From: Paracoccaceae bacterium
GTDB taxonomy: Bacteria; Pseudomonadota; Alphaproteobacteria; Rhodobacterales; Rhodobacteraceae
Direction of reading: 5' to 3'
DNA length: 64,000 nucleotides
NCBI GenBank assembly: GCA_030148225.1
Contig: JASBTX010000038.1
Location: 216,434-280,433, forward strand
Part shown: one piece after another, positions 44,600 through 53,741 of the stretch
Position numbering within the stretch: the first letter of the stretch is position 1
How the letters are laid out: the number at the start of each line of letters is the position of its first letter
Position numbers and translations under genes: made by a program
The notes under the pieces: generated by a model
What the model was told of the DNA's origin: nothing
What the model saw: the letters and a program-made list of their open reading frames with translations, nothing else
Databases searched by the model: none

Positions 44600-45127
44600 T
44601 TGGATATTTTCGGACCGATTTTCCTGCTGATCGACCTGAGATCATTCGATAATCTCTGGTTCTGGATCGCGCTTGCCGTGATGTGGTCCAGCGCGTCGCA
44701 CTGGGTGCTGGGCGTACCCTATGACAGCGTCATGCGGGCGCGGCGCAATGGCGGCATCGCCCAGAGCGATCTGGAAGCGCTGGTCAATATCAACAGCCGC
44801 CGGGTACGCTATATCGCCGACACGGCGGGGCTGATCGTGGTGGCGGTCGTCTGTTTCCTGCTGTCGCTTCTGGCGATACTGGGATTTTCCTACAATGTCG
44901 AATTCGCGCAGGCTGTTTTCCTGCTGGCCTTTCCGATGATGATCGTCTGGTGGATGTCGACGCGGACCGCCGACAAGATACTCAGCCATGAATTGCAGGG
45001 GGCGGCCATATTCGTCGTGATGCGCAATCTCAGGCTGCGGATACAGATCATTGGCCTGATCTCGATCCTTGTGACCTCGGTCTGGGGGATGTACCAGAAC
45101 GTTCAGGGCGGGCCGCTGACGGGCTGA
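44600..45127 (+). CDS. Four-helix membrane protein of unknown function
   Basis: A 175-residue inner-membrane protein with TTG start (GAGG upstream). Hydrophobic segments are LWFWIALAVMWSSASHWVLG, TAGLIVVAVVCFLLSLLAILGF, FAQAVFLLAFPMMIVWWM and IQIIGLISILVTSVWGMY. The polar stretch VPYDSVMRARRNGGIAQSDLEALVNINSRRVRYI connects the first two. I recall Rhodobacterales relatives annotated loosely as a SufBCD-complex component, with no evidence here. It lies 22 bp upstream of mfd and may be co-transcribed. Confidence 0.7.
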   Translation: MDIFGPIFLLIDLRSFDNLWFWIALAVMWSSASHWVLGVPYDSVMRARRNGGIAQSDLEALVNINSRRVRYIADTAGLIVVAVVCFLLSLLAILGFSYNVEFAQAVFLLAFPMMIVWWMSTRTADKILSHELQGAAIFVVMRNLRLRIQIIGLISILVTSVWGMYQNVQGGPLTG

Positions 45128-45149
45128 TCGCCAGGGCGGCACGGGGTTC

Positions 45150-48100
45150 ATGTCAGTAAAATCAGAGCATATCCGGCTGGGCGGTGCGCCCGAGGGGTTT
45201 GACGCCCGCCTGCTGAGCGAGGAGGTCCGCCGCCGTGACGGGCCGGTCTGCCACGTGGCGCGCGATGACAAGCGTCTGGCCGCGATGCAGGATGCGCTGT
45301 CGCTTTTCGCACCCGACCTGCCCGTGCTGACCTTTCCGGCATGGGACTGCCTGCCGTATGACCGCGTCTCGCCCAATGCCGATGTGTCAGCCGCGCGCAT
45401 GGCCTGCCTTGCCGCCCTTGCGCAGGGGATCGGGGCGGGGGTTGTCATCCTGACCACGCTGAACGCGCTGACGCAGCGGGTGCCGGCGCGCGCGCTTCTG
45501 ACCTCGGCATCATTTGCCGCCGCCGTGGGCGAGCGCATCAACGCCGATGACCTGCGCGGATTTCTGGTGCGGATGGGTTTCGTTCAGGCCCCCACCGTGA
45601 CCGAGGCGGGCGATTACGCCATTCGGGGCGGTCTGATCGATGTATTCCCACCCGGCGATACCGGCCCGGTGCGACTGGATCTTTTTGGTGACGTGCTGGA
45701 CGGGATCCGGCGGTTCGACCCGGCAACCCAGCGCACGACCGACACGCTGAACCGGATCGAGCTGGCGCCGGTATCCGAGGTGGTGCTGGATGAGGCGGCG
45801 ATCACCCGCTTTCGCCAGAATTACCGCATCGCCTTTGGTGCCGCCGGAACCGATGATCCGCTCTATGAAGCTGTCAGCGCCGGGCGCAAGCATCAGGGGG
45901 CGGAACACTGGCTGCCGCTTTTTCAGGACGATCTGGAGACACTGTTCGATTACCTGCCCGACGCCGCGTTCATGCTTGATGACCAGATTGCGCCCATGCA
46001 GGTAGCGCGCTGGGAACAGGTCGTGGATCAGTATGCCGCCCGGCATGAGGCGCTCGAGGCGCGCGCCCGTCTTGATACGGTCTATAAACCCTGCCCGCCC
46101 GAAAGGCTCTATCTGGACGAGGCGGCGTTTCAGGCCCATCTGGCGCGGTTTCGGGTGCTGAACCTTTCGCCGCTGCCGCAGGGCGTGGGGCCGGGCGTGG
46201 TGGATGCAGGCGGGCGGATCGGGCGCAATTTCGCCCCCGAACGCCAGCAGGAAAACGTGGGTCTCTTTGATGCGCTGGCCACCCATATCCGGGCGCGTCA
46301 GCAGGAGGGCGCGGTTGTCATCGCGTCCTATTCGGGCGGCGCGCGCGAGCGTTTGCAGGGGCTTCTGGAAGATCAGAACATCGCCGATACCACCCCGATC
46401 CGGACGGTGCAGGATATTCCGGCGGGCGCGCATGGCGTCTATCTGATCGTCTGGGCGCTGGAAGAGGGGTTCACCGCCCCCGGCCTGACGGTGATTTCCG
46501 AACAGGACGTGCTGGGTGACCGCCTGATCCGCCAGCCCAAGAAACGCCGCCGGGCGGAAAACTTCCTGACCGAGACCCAGTCGCTGAGCGTTGGTGACCT
46601 GATCGTGCATGTCGATCACGGCGTCGGCATCTACCAGGGTCTGGAAACCGTGACGGCGGCGGGTGCGCCGCATGAATGTATTGCGCTGGAATATGCCGGT
46701 GGCGACCGGCTGTTCCTGCCGGTGGAAAATATCGAACTCCTCAGCCGCTATGGCCATGACGAGGGGCTGCTCGACCGGCTGGGCGGCGGGGCGTGGCAGG
46801 CCAAGAAGGCCCGGCTCAAGCAGCGCATCCGCGACATGGCCGACCGGCTGATCCGTGTGGCGGCCGAGCGTGCGCTCAGATCTGCGCCGATACTGGAACC
46901 ACCCGCCGATATCTGGGATGCGTTCTCGGCCCGGTTTCCCTATCAGGAAACCGATGATCAGCTCAGCGCGATCGAGGATGTGATCGCCGATCTGGCGCGC
47001 GGTCTGCCGATGGACCGGCTGATTTGCGGCGATGTCGGTTTCGGCAAGACCGAGGTGGCCATCCGCGCCGCCTTTGTCGCGGCGATGTGCGGAATGCAGG
47101 TGGCGGTGATCGCCCCGACCACGCTGCTGGCGCGCCAGCACTACAAGAGCTTTGCCGAGCGGTTCCGCGGCTTTCCGGTCGAGGTGCGGCAATTGTCGCG
47201 TTTTGTCGGCACCAAAGAGGCCAACGCCACGCGCGAGGCCATGTCGCGGGGCGTTGTTGATATCGTGGTGGGGACGCATGCGCTCTTGGCCAAGCAGGTC
47301 CGGTTTCAGAAGCTGGGGCTGCTGATTATTGACGAGGAACAGAAATTCGGTGTCCAGCACAAGGAGCGGCTTAAGCAGATGCGCTCGGACATTCATGTGC
47401 TGACGCTAAGCGCCACGCCGATCCCGCGTACATTGCAGCTGTCGCTGTCAGGGGTGCGGGAATTGTCGGTAATCGGCACACCACCGGTTGATCGCCTGTC
47501 GATCCGGACATTCGTCAGCGAGTTCGACGCGGTGACGCTGCGCGAGGCGCTTTTGCGTGAACATTATCGCGGCGGTCAGAGCTTCTTTGTCGTCCCCCGC
47601 ATCAAGGACCTGCCGGAGATCGAAGAGTTTCTGCGCGAGCAGGTGCCCGAGGTCAGTTTCGTCGTCGCCCATGGCCAGATGTCGCCCGGCCAGCTTGATG
47701 ACCGGATGAACGCTTTTTACGATGGCAAATTCGATGTGCTGCTGGCCACGACCATCGTGGAATCGGGGCTGGATATCCCGACCGCCAACACCATGATCGT
47801 GCACCGGGCCGATATGTTCGGGCTGGCGCAGCTTTACCAGATCAGGGGCCGCGTGGGACGGTCCAAGACGCGGGCCTATGCCTATCTGACCACGCGCGCG
47901 CGCACCCGCCTGACGCCCACAGCAGAAAAACGCCTGCGCGTGCTCGGCTCGCTCGACACGCTGGGGGCCGGGTTCACGCTGGCCTCGCAGGATCTGGATA
48001 TCCGGGGGGCGGGCAACCTTTTGGGTGAAGAGCAGTCCGGCCATGTGCGCGATGTGGGGTTTGAACTGTACCAGTCGATGCTGGAAGAGGCGATTGCCAA

Positions 48101-48623
48101 GATCAAATCGGGTGAAATGGAGGGGCTGTCGGATGCCGATGACCAGTGGGCGCCGCAGATCAATCTGGGTGTGCCGGTTCTGATCCCCGAGGCCTATGTG
48201 CCCGATCTGGATGTGCGGCTGGGGCTTTATCGGCGGCTTTCGTCGCTTTCGGGGAAGGTCGAACTGGAGGGATTTGCCGCCGAACTGATCGACCGGTTCG
48301 GCAAATTGCCCAAGGAGGTCAACACGTTGCTACTGGTCGTGCGTATCAAGGCCATGTGCAAGCGTGCCGGTATCTCCAAGCTGGATGGCGGCCCCAAGGG
48401 CGCGACGATCCAGTTTCACAACGACAAGTTCGCGGCCCCCGCGGGGCTGGTCGAGTTCATTCAGGATCAGCGCGGTCTGGCCAAGGTGCGTGACAACAAG
48501 ATCATCATCCGCCGCGACTGGAAAAAGGACAGCGACAAGATCAAGGGTGCCTTTGCCATTGCCCGTGACCTCGCCGAAAAGCTGAATATCAACAGGCCTG
48601 CCCGCGCCGCCGCCAAACGCTGA
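45150..48623 (+). CDS. mfd: Transcription-repair coupling factor Mfd
   Basis: An 1157-residue translocase that removes stalled RNA polymerase and recruits UvrA. The N-terminal UvrB-like module opens with the region around FPAWDCLPYDRVSPN; the RNA-polymerase-interaction (CarD-like) domain is LIVHVDHGVGIYQGLETV; the RecG-like helicase has Walker A CGDVGFGKTEVAIRAA, DEEQ box LLIIDEEQKFGVQHK, and motif VI region QIRGRVGRSKTRAYAYL. The C-terminal TRCF domain (LGVPVLIPEAYVPDLDVRLGLYRRL) is complete. A 628-codon antisense ORF is a shadow. Confidence 0.98.
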   Translation: MSVKSEHIRLGGAPEGFDARLLSEEVRRRDGPVCHVARDDKRLAAMQDALSLFAPDLPVLTFPAWDCLPYDRVSPNADVSAARMACLAALAQGIGAGVVILTTLNALTQRVPARALLTSASFAAAVGERINADDLRGFLVRMGFVQAPTVTEAGDYAIRGGLIDVFPPGDTGPVRLDLFGDVLDGIRRFDPATQRTTDTLNRIELAPVSEVVLDEAAITRFRQNYRIAFGAAGTDDPLYEAVSAGRKHQGAEHWLPLFQDDLETLFDYLPDAAFMLDDQIAPMQVARWEQVVDQYAARHEALEARARLDTVYKPCPPERLYLDEAAFQAHLARFRVLNLSPLPQGVGPGVVDAGGRIGRNFAPERQQENVGLFDALATHIRARQQEGAVVIASYSGGARERLQGLLEDQNIADTTPIRTVQDIPAGAHGVYLIVWALEEGFTAPGLTVISEQDVLGDRLIRQPKKRRRAENFLTETQSLSVGDLIVHVDHGVGIYQGLETVTAAGAPHECIALEYAGGDRLFLPVENIELLSRYGHDEGLLDRLGGGAWQAKKARLKQRIRDMADRLIRVAAERALRSAPILEPPADIWDAFSARFPYQETDDQLSAIEDVIADLARGLPMDRLICGDVGFGKTEVAIRAAFVAAMCGMQVAVIAPTTLLARQHYKSFAERFRGFPVEVRQLSRFVGTKEANATREAMSRGVVDIVVGTHALLAKQVRFQKLGLLIIDEEQKFGVQHKERLKQMRSDIHVLTLSATPIPRTLQLSLSGVRELSVIGTPPVDRLSIRTFVSEFDAVTLREALLREHYRGGQSFFVVPRIKDLPEIEEFLREQVPEVSFVVAHGQMSPGQLDDRMNAFYDGKFDVLLATTIVESGLDIPTANTMIVHRADMFGLAQLYQIRGRVGRSKTRAYAYLTTRARTRLTPTAEKRLRVLGSLDTLGAGFTLASQDLDIRGAGNLLGEEQSGHVRDVGFELYQSMLEEAIAKIKSGEMEGLSDADDQWAPQINLGVPVLIPEAYVPDLDVRLGLYRRLSSLSGKVELEGFAAELIDRFGKLPKEVNTLLLVVRIKAMCKRAGISKLDGGPKGATIQFHNDKFAAPAGLVEFIQDQRGLAKVRDNKIIIRRDWKKDSDKIKGAFAIARDLAEKLNINRPARAAAKR

Positions 48624-48697
48624 AACCGGCCTGCCCGCGACGCGTGGATGTCGTGAATGGCACAGACGCCGCGCCCGGGCCGCGTCAGCCTGACGGG

Positions 48698-49597
48698 ATG
48701 CGCTCTCAAGCCGATATCACCCATCGACGGGGCATGATTCTGGTCTTTCTGGCCGGGGTTTTATGGTCGACCGTGGGGCTGGGCGTGCGGCTGATCGACG
48801 AGGCCGTGGTCTGGCAGATCCTGCTCTATCGCTCGGTCAGCCTGTCGCTGTTTCTCTTTCTCGTGATCCGCCTGCGCTCGGGCATCAGCCCGTTCACGAT
48901 GGCGCGCAGGACAGGACGGGCCGGGCTGGTCGGGGCGGTTGGCCTCGTCATGGCCTATTCCGGTGGTATATTCGCGCTGCAGCACACAAGCGTCGCCAAT
49001 GCGATGCTGCTTTTTGCCGTCGCCCCCTTTGCCACGGCGGTGCTGGGCTGGGTTCTTTTGGGGGAACGTGTGCGGGTGGCGACATGGATTGCCATCGGTT
49101 TCGGCCTGCTGGGCATTCTGGTCATGGTGGTCGACGAGTTTGGCACGGGATCTATGGCCGGCAATATTGCGGCGTTTCTGTCGGCGATGGGCTTTGCCTT
49201 TTTCACCATCGCGCTGCGCTGGGGGCGGGCAGGGGATATGCTGCCGGCGGTGTTTCTGTCGGGGCTGATCGGGTTTGGCGCGATGCTGATCATATGTCTG
49301 GTGCTGGGCCTGCCCCTGATCCTGACACCACGCGACGGCGGGATCGCGATGATCATGGGTGTGGCGCAGGTGGGGGCGGGGCTTCTTCTTTATACCATCG
49401 GGTCGCGCGCGCTGCCGGCGGTGGAACTGACGCTTCTGTCACTGGCCGAGGTGGTGCTGGGCCCGGTCTGGGTCTGGCTCTTGTTGGGTGAGCGGATTGC
49501 GCTGAACACGGTTCTGGGGGGCGCGATCCTGTTGGCCGCGATTGTCGGCAATGCCGCCAGCGGGGCAAGGCGCAAACCGCCCGTGACGCTGGCCTAG
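48698..49597 (+). CDS. EamA/DMT-family transporter
   Basis: A transporter of about 299 residues with ten predicted helices and two EamA repeats (MILVFLAGVLWSTVGLGVRLI; AAFLSAMGFAFFTIALRW). The second repeat ends in LTLLSLAEVVLGPVWVWLLLGERI, a typical EamA stretch. The start is uncertain: GTG 48644, ATG 48698 and ATG 48734 are in frame, none with a strong ribosome site. It is convergent with the MFS gene after 36 bp. Substrate unknown. Confidence 0.87.
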   Translation: MRSQADITHRRGMILVFLAGVLWSTVGLGVRLIDEAVVWQILLYRSVSLSLFLFLVIRLRSGISPFTMARRTGRAGLVGAVGLVMAYSGGIFALQHTSVANAMLLFAVAPFATAVLGWVLLGERVRVATWIAIGFGLLGILVMVVDEFGTGSMAGNIAAFLSAMGFAFFTIALRWGRAGDMLPAVFLSGLIGFGAMLIICLVLGLPLILTPRDGGIAMIMGVAQVGAGLLLYTIGSRALPAVELTLLSLAEVVLGPVWVWLLLGERIALNTVLGGAILLAAIVGNAASGARRKPPVTLA

Positions 49598-49633
49598 TGA
49601 CACCGCCCTGGTGACGCTGCCTTAGCCGCCTAT

Positions 49634-50875
49634 CTATGCCGGGCCGGTATCGGTCAGCGGTCTGGCGGGGCGTTCCATACCGGCAGCGTTCAGCGCCATC
49701 AGCAAAAAGGCCACGATCCCGAATACAGCCGCCGCCGACAAGAGGGGCAGCGCCGATCCGTCAAAGGCCAGCCCGATGGGTACGGCAAAGACCAGCGAAC
49801 TGATCGTGACCGTCCCGGTCGCGACCGAGGCCGCCATGCCCGCGATATGGCCCATCGGTGCCAGCGCCAGCGCGTTCAGATTGTTGATGATAAAGGCAAT
49901 TGACAGGAAAACCGTGGCCTTCCAGAGGATATAGCCCGGAAAGAGCAGCGGTTCGGGCAAAAGACGGAAACCCACCAGCAGAACGGCGGCAACGGATACC
50001 GCGCTTTGGACAAAGAGCGCCCGCAAGATCAGTGCCCGCATGCCAAGCCGCCCCACAAGTGCGGCATTGGCCAGTGCCGCACCGCCCCCTGCAAGCGAGA
50101 TCGCCCCCATGTAATAGGCGAAATCCGCCGGGCGGCCAAAGACATGCTCGAATATCGGCTGCGATGTCGTCAGCGTTGAAAAAAGCACGCCGTAAACCAG
50201 CGTCTGGGCAGCGATGCAGGTCAGGACCTGACGATGCGTCAGGACCTCGACCAGCGCCGCCCGTAGCGCGCCCGCGTTCAGCGGTCGGCGGTTTTCGGGC
50301 GCCAAAGTTTCGCCTTGACGCAGGCCGAACCAGAGCGAGGCGATGATCGCAAAGGCAAAGAAGGAAAAGAACACTGCGCGCCAGCCGAAACCAAGCGCGA
50401 TCCATTCGCCGATCACAGGTGCGACGCCGGGGACAAGCGTGAAGATCATCAGGCTCAGCGACAGGATGCGCGCCATCTGGCGGCCCGCGAAACGGTCGCG
50501 CACGATGGCGATGGCCGCGACGCGGGGACCAGCCGCGCCCAGCCCCTGCAGGATACGGCCAACGATCATCACCTCGAGAGAGGGTGCCTGCCATGCAACA
50601 AACGCACCGAATGTATAGAGCGCCAGACCTCCCAGCACGATCCGCCGCCGCCCAAACGCATCCGACAGCGGCCCGGCAAGAAATGTCCCGAGCCCCATGC
50701 CGAGGATGAAAGCGGTGATGACGAATTGCGCCCGATTGGCCATCGCGGGGCTGAGATCGGCGGCGATACGTGGCAGCGATGGCAGCATCGCATCCATCGA
50801 ATAGGCAAGCACCGCATACATGCAGGCGATCAGCGCGGCAAATTCGGCGGTGCCGAGGGGGGATTTCCGGATCAT
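49634..50875 (-). CDS. MFS multidrug efflux transporter (Bcr/CflA type)
   Basis: A 413-residue twelve-helix MFS permease. The loop 2-3 signature GTFLAGPLSDAFGRRRIVLGGL is typical of drug:H+ antiporters, as is the motif-C-like helix FTLVPGVAPVIGEWIALGFGWR of the Bcr/CflA group. I start at MIRKSPLGTAEFAAL, 7 bp after the DsbA-like gene stop, so it is the last gene of the ligase-dsbA-MFS operon. It may export a product of the pathway or a toxic aromatic acid. Confidence 0.9.
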   Translation of the reverse strand: MIRKSPLGTAEFAALIACMYAVLAYSMDAMLPSLPRIAADLSPAMANRAQFVITAFILGMGLGTFLAGPLSDAFGRRRIVLGGLALYTFGAFVAWQAPSLEVMIVGRILQGLGAAGPRVAAIAIVRDRFAGRQMARILSLSLMIFTLVPGVAPVIGEWIALGFGWRAVFFSFFAFAIIASLWFGLRQGETLAPENRRPLNAGALRAALVEVLTHRQVLTCIAAQTLVYGVLFSTLTTSQPIFEHVFGRPADFAYYMGAISLAGGGAALANAALVGRLGMRALILRALFVQSAVSVAAVLLVGFRLLPEPLLFPGYILWKATVFLSIAFIINNLNALALAPMGHIAGMAASVATGTVTISSLVFAVPIGLAFDGSALPLLSAAAVFGIVAFLLMALNAAGMERPARPLTDTGPA

Positions 50876-50882
50876 GCAGCGA

Positions 50883-51533
50883 TCACGCGGCGGGCTGGCT
50901 GGGCTCTGCCGTGGCAAGTTCGTCGAGCACCTGTGCCCAGAGTTCGGGCGGTTGTGCCCCCGGCAGCACGTGCTGATTGCCCAGAACGAATGTCGGCACG
51001 CCCGTCACACCGCGCTCGCGGGCATGGGCATCGCGTGCGCGGATATCCTCGGCATCTGCATCGCCCGAGAGAAGCTGGGCGATCATCGCCCGGTCCAGCC
51101 CGGCCTCTTCCGCGATATCGAGCAGGGTGTCGGTATCGCCGATATCGCGACCCTGCTGGAAATAGGCGCGGAACAGCGCATCGACGACCGGCGTCTGGCG
51201 ACGCTCGATCCCGGCCCAGTGGATCAGGCGATGCGCGTTCAGCGTGTTGGGCGTGCGCCGGATGGCATCGAAATCGATCTCGATCCCGGCGGCACGCGCC
51301 GTATCGGCGATCCGGCCATAGACCTGATCGGCACCGCTCTTGCCGCCAAATTTCCCCTCCAGATAGGCCCGCCTGTCCATGCCCCCGGCAGGCATGTCGG
51401 GGTTGAGCTGAAAGGGATGCCATTCGAGCACAAAGGGATGGTCGGGATGGTCGGCCAGCGCCCGGTCAAGATGGGTCTTGCCGATCAGGCACCAGGGGCA
51501 GATCGGATCGGACAGGATATCAAGCTTGATCAT
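50883..51533 (-). CDS. DsbA-family (FrnE-like) thioredoxin-fold oxidoreductase
   Basis: A 216-residue DsbA-fold protein starting MIKLDILSDPICPWCLIGKTHLD, where CPWC is the redox motif. There is no signal peptide, so it is cytoplasmic, as for FrnE and 2-hydroxychromene-2-carboxylate isomerase relatives. The cis-Pro region is GVTGVPTFVLGNQHVLPGAQ. The 5' end overlaps the ligase stop by 14 bp, indicating tight coupling. It may act as a disulfide isomerase or as a glutathione-dependent isomerase of an aromatic intermediate; sequence alone does not decide. Confidence 0.9.
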   Translation of the reverse strand: MIKLDILSDPICPWCLIGKTHLDRALADHPDHPFVLEWHPFQLNPDMPAGGMDRRAYLEGKFGGKSGADQVYGRIADTARAAGIEIDFDAIRRTPNTLNAHRLIHWAGIERRQTPVVDALFRAYFQQGRDIGDTDTLLDIAEEAGLDRAMIAQLLSGDADAEDIRARDAHARERGVTGVPTFVLGNQHVLPGAQPPELWAQVLDELATAEPSQPAA

Positions 51534-53058
51534 GGTCTGCCTCATAGCTCTCGCGCAACACGCGACGGTTGATTTTGCCATTGGCACTATGTGGCAGTTG
51601 CGGCAGGGGAATGTAAAGGCGGGGCTGTTTATAGCGGGCCAGCCTATCGGTGGCCCTTGCCCTGAGCGTGGCCTCATCCGGTGCGCCCGCACTTCTGTAG
51701 AACAGGGCGATTAGGCTGGTATCTGCACGCGGCCGGACCTCGGCTGCGGCGCATTCCAGCCCGTCAAAGACGGCAAAGCAGCGCTCAACCTCAACTGGTG
51801 AGACGCGGAAACCACCGGCATTCATCATGTCGTCATCGCGTCCGAGATAGGTAATCTCGTCATCCGCGCCCATGGTGACCGTGTCGCCGGTCAGAAACCA
51901 GCCATCCCGCCTGCGTTCGGCGGGGATGACGGGTTTGCCCCCGTCCAGATAGCCCAGCATCAGCCCCGGATCATCCAGTGCCACGGCAAGGGTGCCGGGC
52001 TGCCCCCGGTCGACGGGACCCGCCGCGTCTATGACCGCGACGCGCCGTCCTGTCTGGGGCCGACCCAGCGCGGGGGGCAGGACATCCCGTCCCGGCCCGG
52101 ATGAGATAAAGGTCGAGCATTCCGACATGCCAAGCGCCTCGTAAATCGGGCAGCCGGTTGCATCAGTCCAGGCCGTGGCGATGTCGGGGGGCAGCTTTTC
52201 GCCCGCCGACAGCCCGTGGCGCAGATGGGTGAGGGCCATACGGGGATGGGCGCGCAGCATCTGGCGGTAGACACCCGGCGCAGCGGCAAAGATCGTCGCC
52301 GCATGCTGCTGCATCAGAGCGGGCAGATCGGCAGGTACGGCGTGTGGCGCTGGCACCAGCGCGGTGGCGCCGATGCTCCACGGGTCCATCAGCCCCGTGC
52401 CGAGCGTGTAGGTCCAGTTGAATGCGCCTGCATGCATCAGCCGGTCATCTGATTTCAACCCGTACCAGTCGCGCCACATCATCCGGCGCGCCCAGATCGC
52501 CCGGTGGGCATGTATCACGGCACGGGGCCGCCCGCCTGTGCCCGAGGTATAGATGATATAGGCGGGCCTGTCCGGATCGCCCATGGCCGGCTGGCGGGGG
52601 GCTTCGTGCTGCATGACCCCCAGCGCATCGATGCTCACCACCGGGCAGGTGGTGTCGGGCAGCGGCAAGGACGGGTCATGGCAGATTGCAGATGGCGCAA
52701 GTTCCCGCAGGATCGGCGCGATTTCAGCTGTGGTCAGCTGCGATGACAGGGGAACCGGGATGATATCTGCGGCGATGGCCGCCAGAAAGGCCAGCGGAAA
52801 TTCCACGCTGTTACCCAGCCTGAGCACCAGTCGGTCGCCCGGCCCGAGACTGGCAGCACCGAGCGCTGCGGATAGCCCCATGACGCGGCGGTGGAGATCG
52901 CGGTAGGTGAGGCGCGCGCCGCCCTGGGCACCCGCGATGATCAGCGCCGTCTGATCGGGCTGATCCATCGCATGGCCCAGCACATAGGCGGCCATGTTGA
53001 ACGGCGCAGGGCAGGGCGGCGGTGGCCCTGCATCAAAAATCGCGGGATTTTCGGTCAT
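51520..53058 (-). CDS. AMP-forming acyl-CoA ligase
   Basis: A 512-residue ANL-superfamily synthetase that activates a carboxylic acid as an adenylate and then a CoA thioester. The P-loop is YIIYTSGTGGRPRAVIHAHRA; the A5 region reads YEALGMSECSTFIS; the hinge motif is GWFLTGDTVTMGADDEITYLGRDDDMMNAGG; the catalytic Lys is in SANGKINRRVL. I start at MTENPAIFDAGPP. Its similarity to aryl-CoA ligases (benzoate type) and its operon partners hint at an aromatic or branched acid substrate, which is inference. Confidence 0.9.
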   Translation of the reverse strand: MTENPAIFDAGPPPPCPAPFNMAAYVLGHAMDQPDQTALIIAGAQGGARLTYRDLHRRVMGLSAALGAASLGPGDRLVLRLGNSVEFPLAFLAAIAADIIPVPLSSQLTTAEIAPILRELAPSAICHDPSLPLPDTTCPVVSIDALGVMQHEAPRQPAMGDPDRPAYIIYTSGTGGRPRAVIHAHRAIWARRMMWRDWYGLKSDDRLMHAGAFNWTYTLGTGLMDPWSIGATALVPAPHAVPADLPALMQQHAATIFAAAPGVYRQMLRAHPRMALTHLRHGLSAGEKLPPDIATAWTDATGCPIYEALGMSECSTFISSGPGRDVLPPALGRPQTGRRVAVIDAAGPVDRGQPGTLAVALDDPGLMLGYLDGGKPVIPAERRRDGWFLTGDTVTMGADDEITYLGRDDDMMNAGGFRVSPVEVERCFAVFDGLECAAAEVRPRADTSLIALFYRSAGAPDEATLRARATDRLARYKQPRLYIPLPQLPHSANGKINRRVLRESYEADHDQA

Positions 53059-53123
53059 AACCCCGGCTATTGATCCGGTAAGAAAGTTGCAAGCCCATTG
53101 GGGCTGACATATGAAGCGTGTCC

Positions 53124-53741
53124 ATGACAAATGAACCTGCCATACTGACGCTGGGGCGCGGTGATGACGAGCCTTCGGTTGTTGAACCGCTCAATCTCGC
53201 GCAGCGCGTGCGCAGCCTGCGCAAGGAACGCAACTGGACGCTGGAACAGGCCGCGCGCCGGGCCGGGCTGGCGCGGTCGACCCTCTCCAAGATCGAGAAT
53301 GGCCAGATGTCGCCCACTTATGAGGCGCTCAAAAAGCTGGCCGAGGGGCTGAACATTTCCATCCCGCAGCTATTTTCGCCCCCGGCAGAGCCGCGCGTGA
53401 ACGGGCGCATGGCGGTAACGCGGGCGGGCGAGGGTCAGGCGCTGATCACCACGACCTACGAGCATGAGTTGCTGGCCAACACCATGAAAAAGAAGGCGAT
53501 GCTGCCCTATCGTACACGGGTGCGCGCCCGGTCGATGGAGGATTTCGGGGATTGGGTCCGCCATGGTGGCGAAGAATTTCTGCTGGTGCTGACCGGGGTG
53601 ATCCGGCTGTTTACCGAGTTTTACGAACCCGTTGACCTCAGACGCGGCGAAAGCGCCTATTATGACGCTTCGATGGGCCATAACGTGATTTCCGTCAGCG
53701 ATGACGACGCGACGATCCTCTGGATCACCTCTCTGAAGTGA
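53124..53741 (+). CDS. XRE-family regulator with cupin domain
   Basis: A 205-residue regulator. The XRE helix-turn-helix is NLAQRVRSLRKERNWTLEQAARRAGLARSTLSKIENGQMSPTYEALKKLAEGL; the C-terminal cupin has RHGGEEFLLVLTGVIRLF and GESAYYDASMGHNVIS. This two-domain layout senses a small ligand through the cupin. It is divergent from the acyl-CoA ligase operon across 65 bp, which it probably controls. The last 17 bases overlap the 3' end of the convergent aqpS gene. GTG 53118 is an alternative start. Confidence 0.9.
   Translation: MTNEPAILTLGRGDDEPSVVEPLNLAQRVRSLRKERNWTLEQAARRAGLARSTLSKIENGQMSPTYEALKKLAEGLNISIPQLFSPPAEPRVNGRMAVTRAGEGQALITTTYEHELLANTMKKKAMLPYRTRVRARSMEDFGDWVRHGGEEFLLVLTGVIRLFTEFYEPVDLRRGESAYYDASMGHNVISVSDDDATILWITSLK

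Noticed and set aside
45510-47396. 628-codon minus-strand ORF opposite mfd
   Set aside because: Antisense to a fully conserved Mfd; shadow of GC-biased codon positions.
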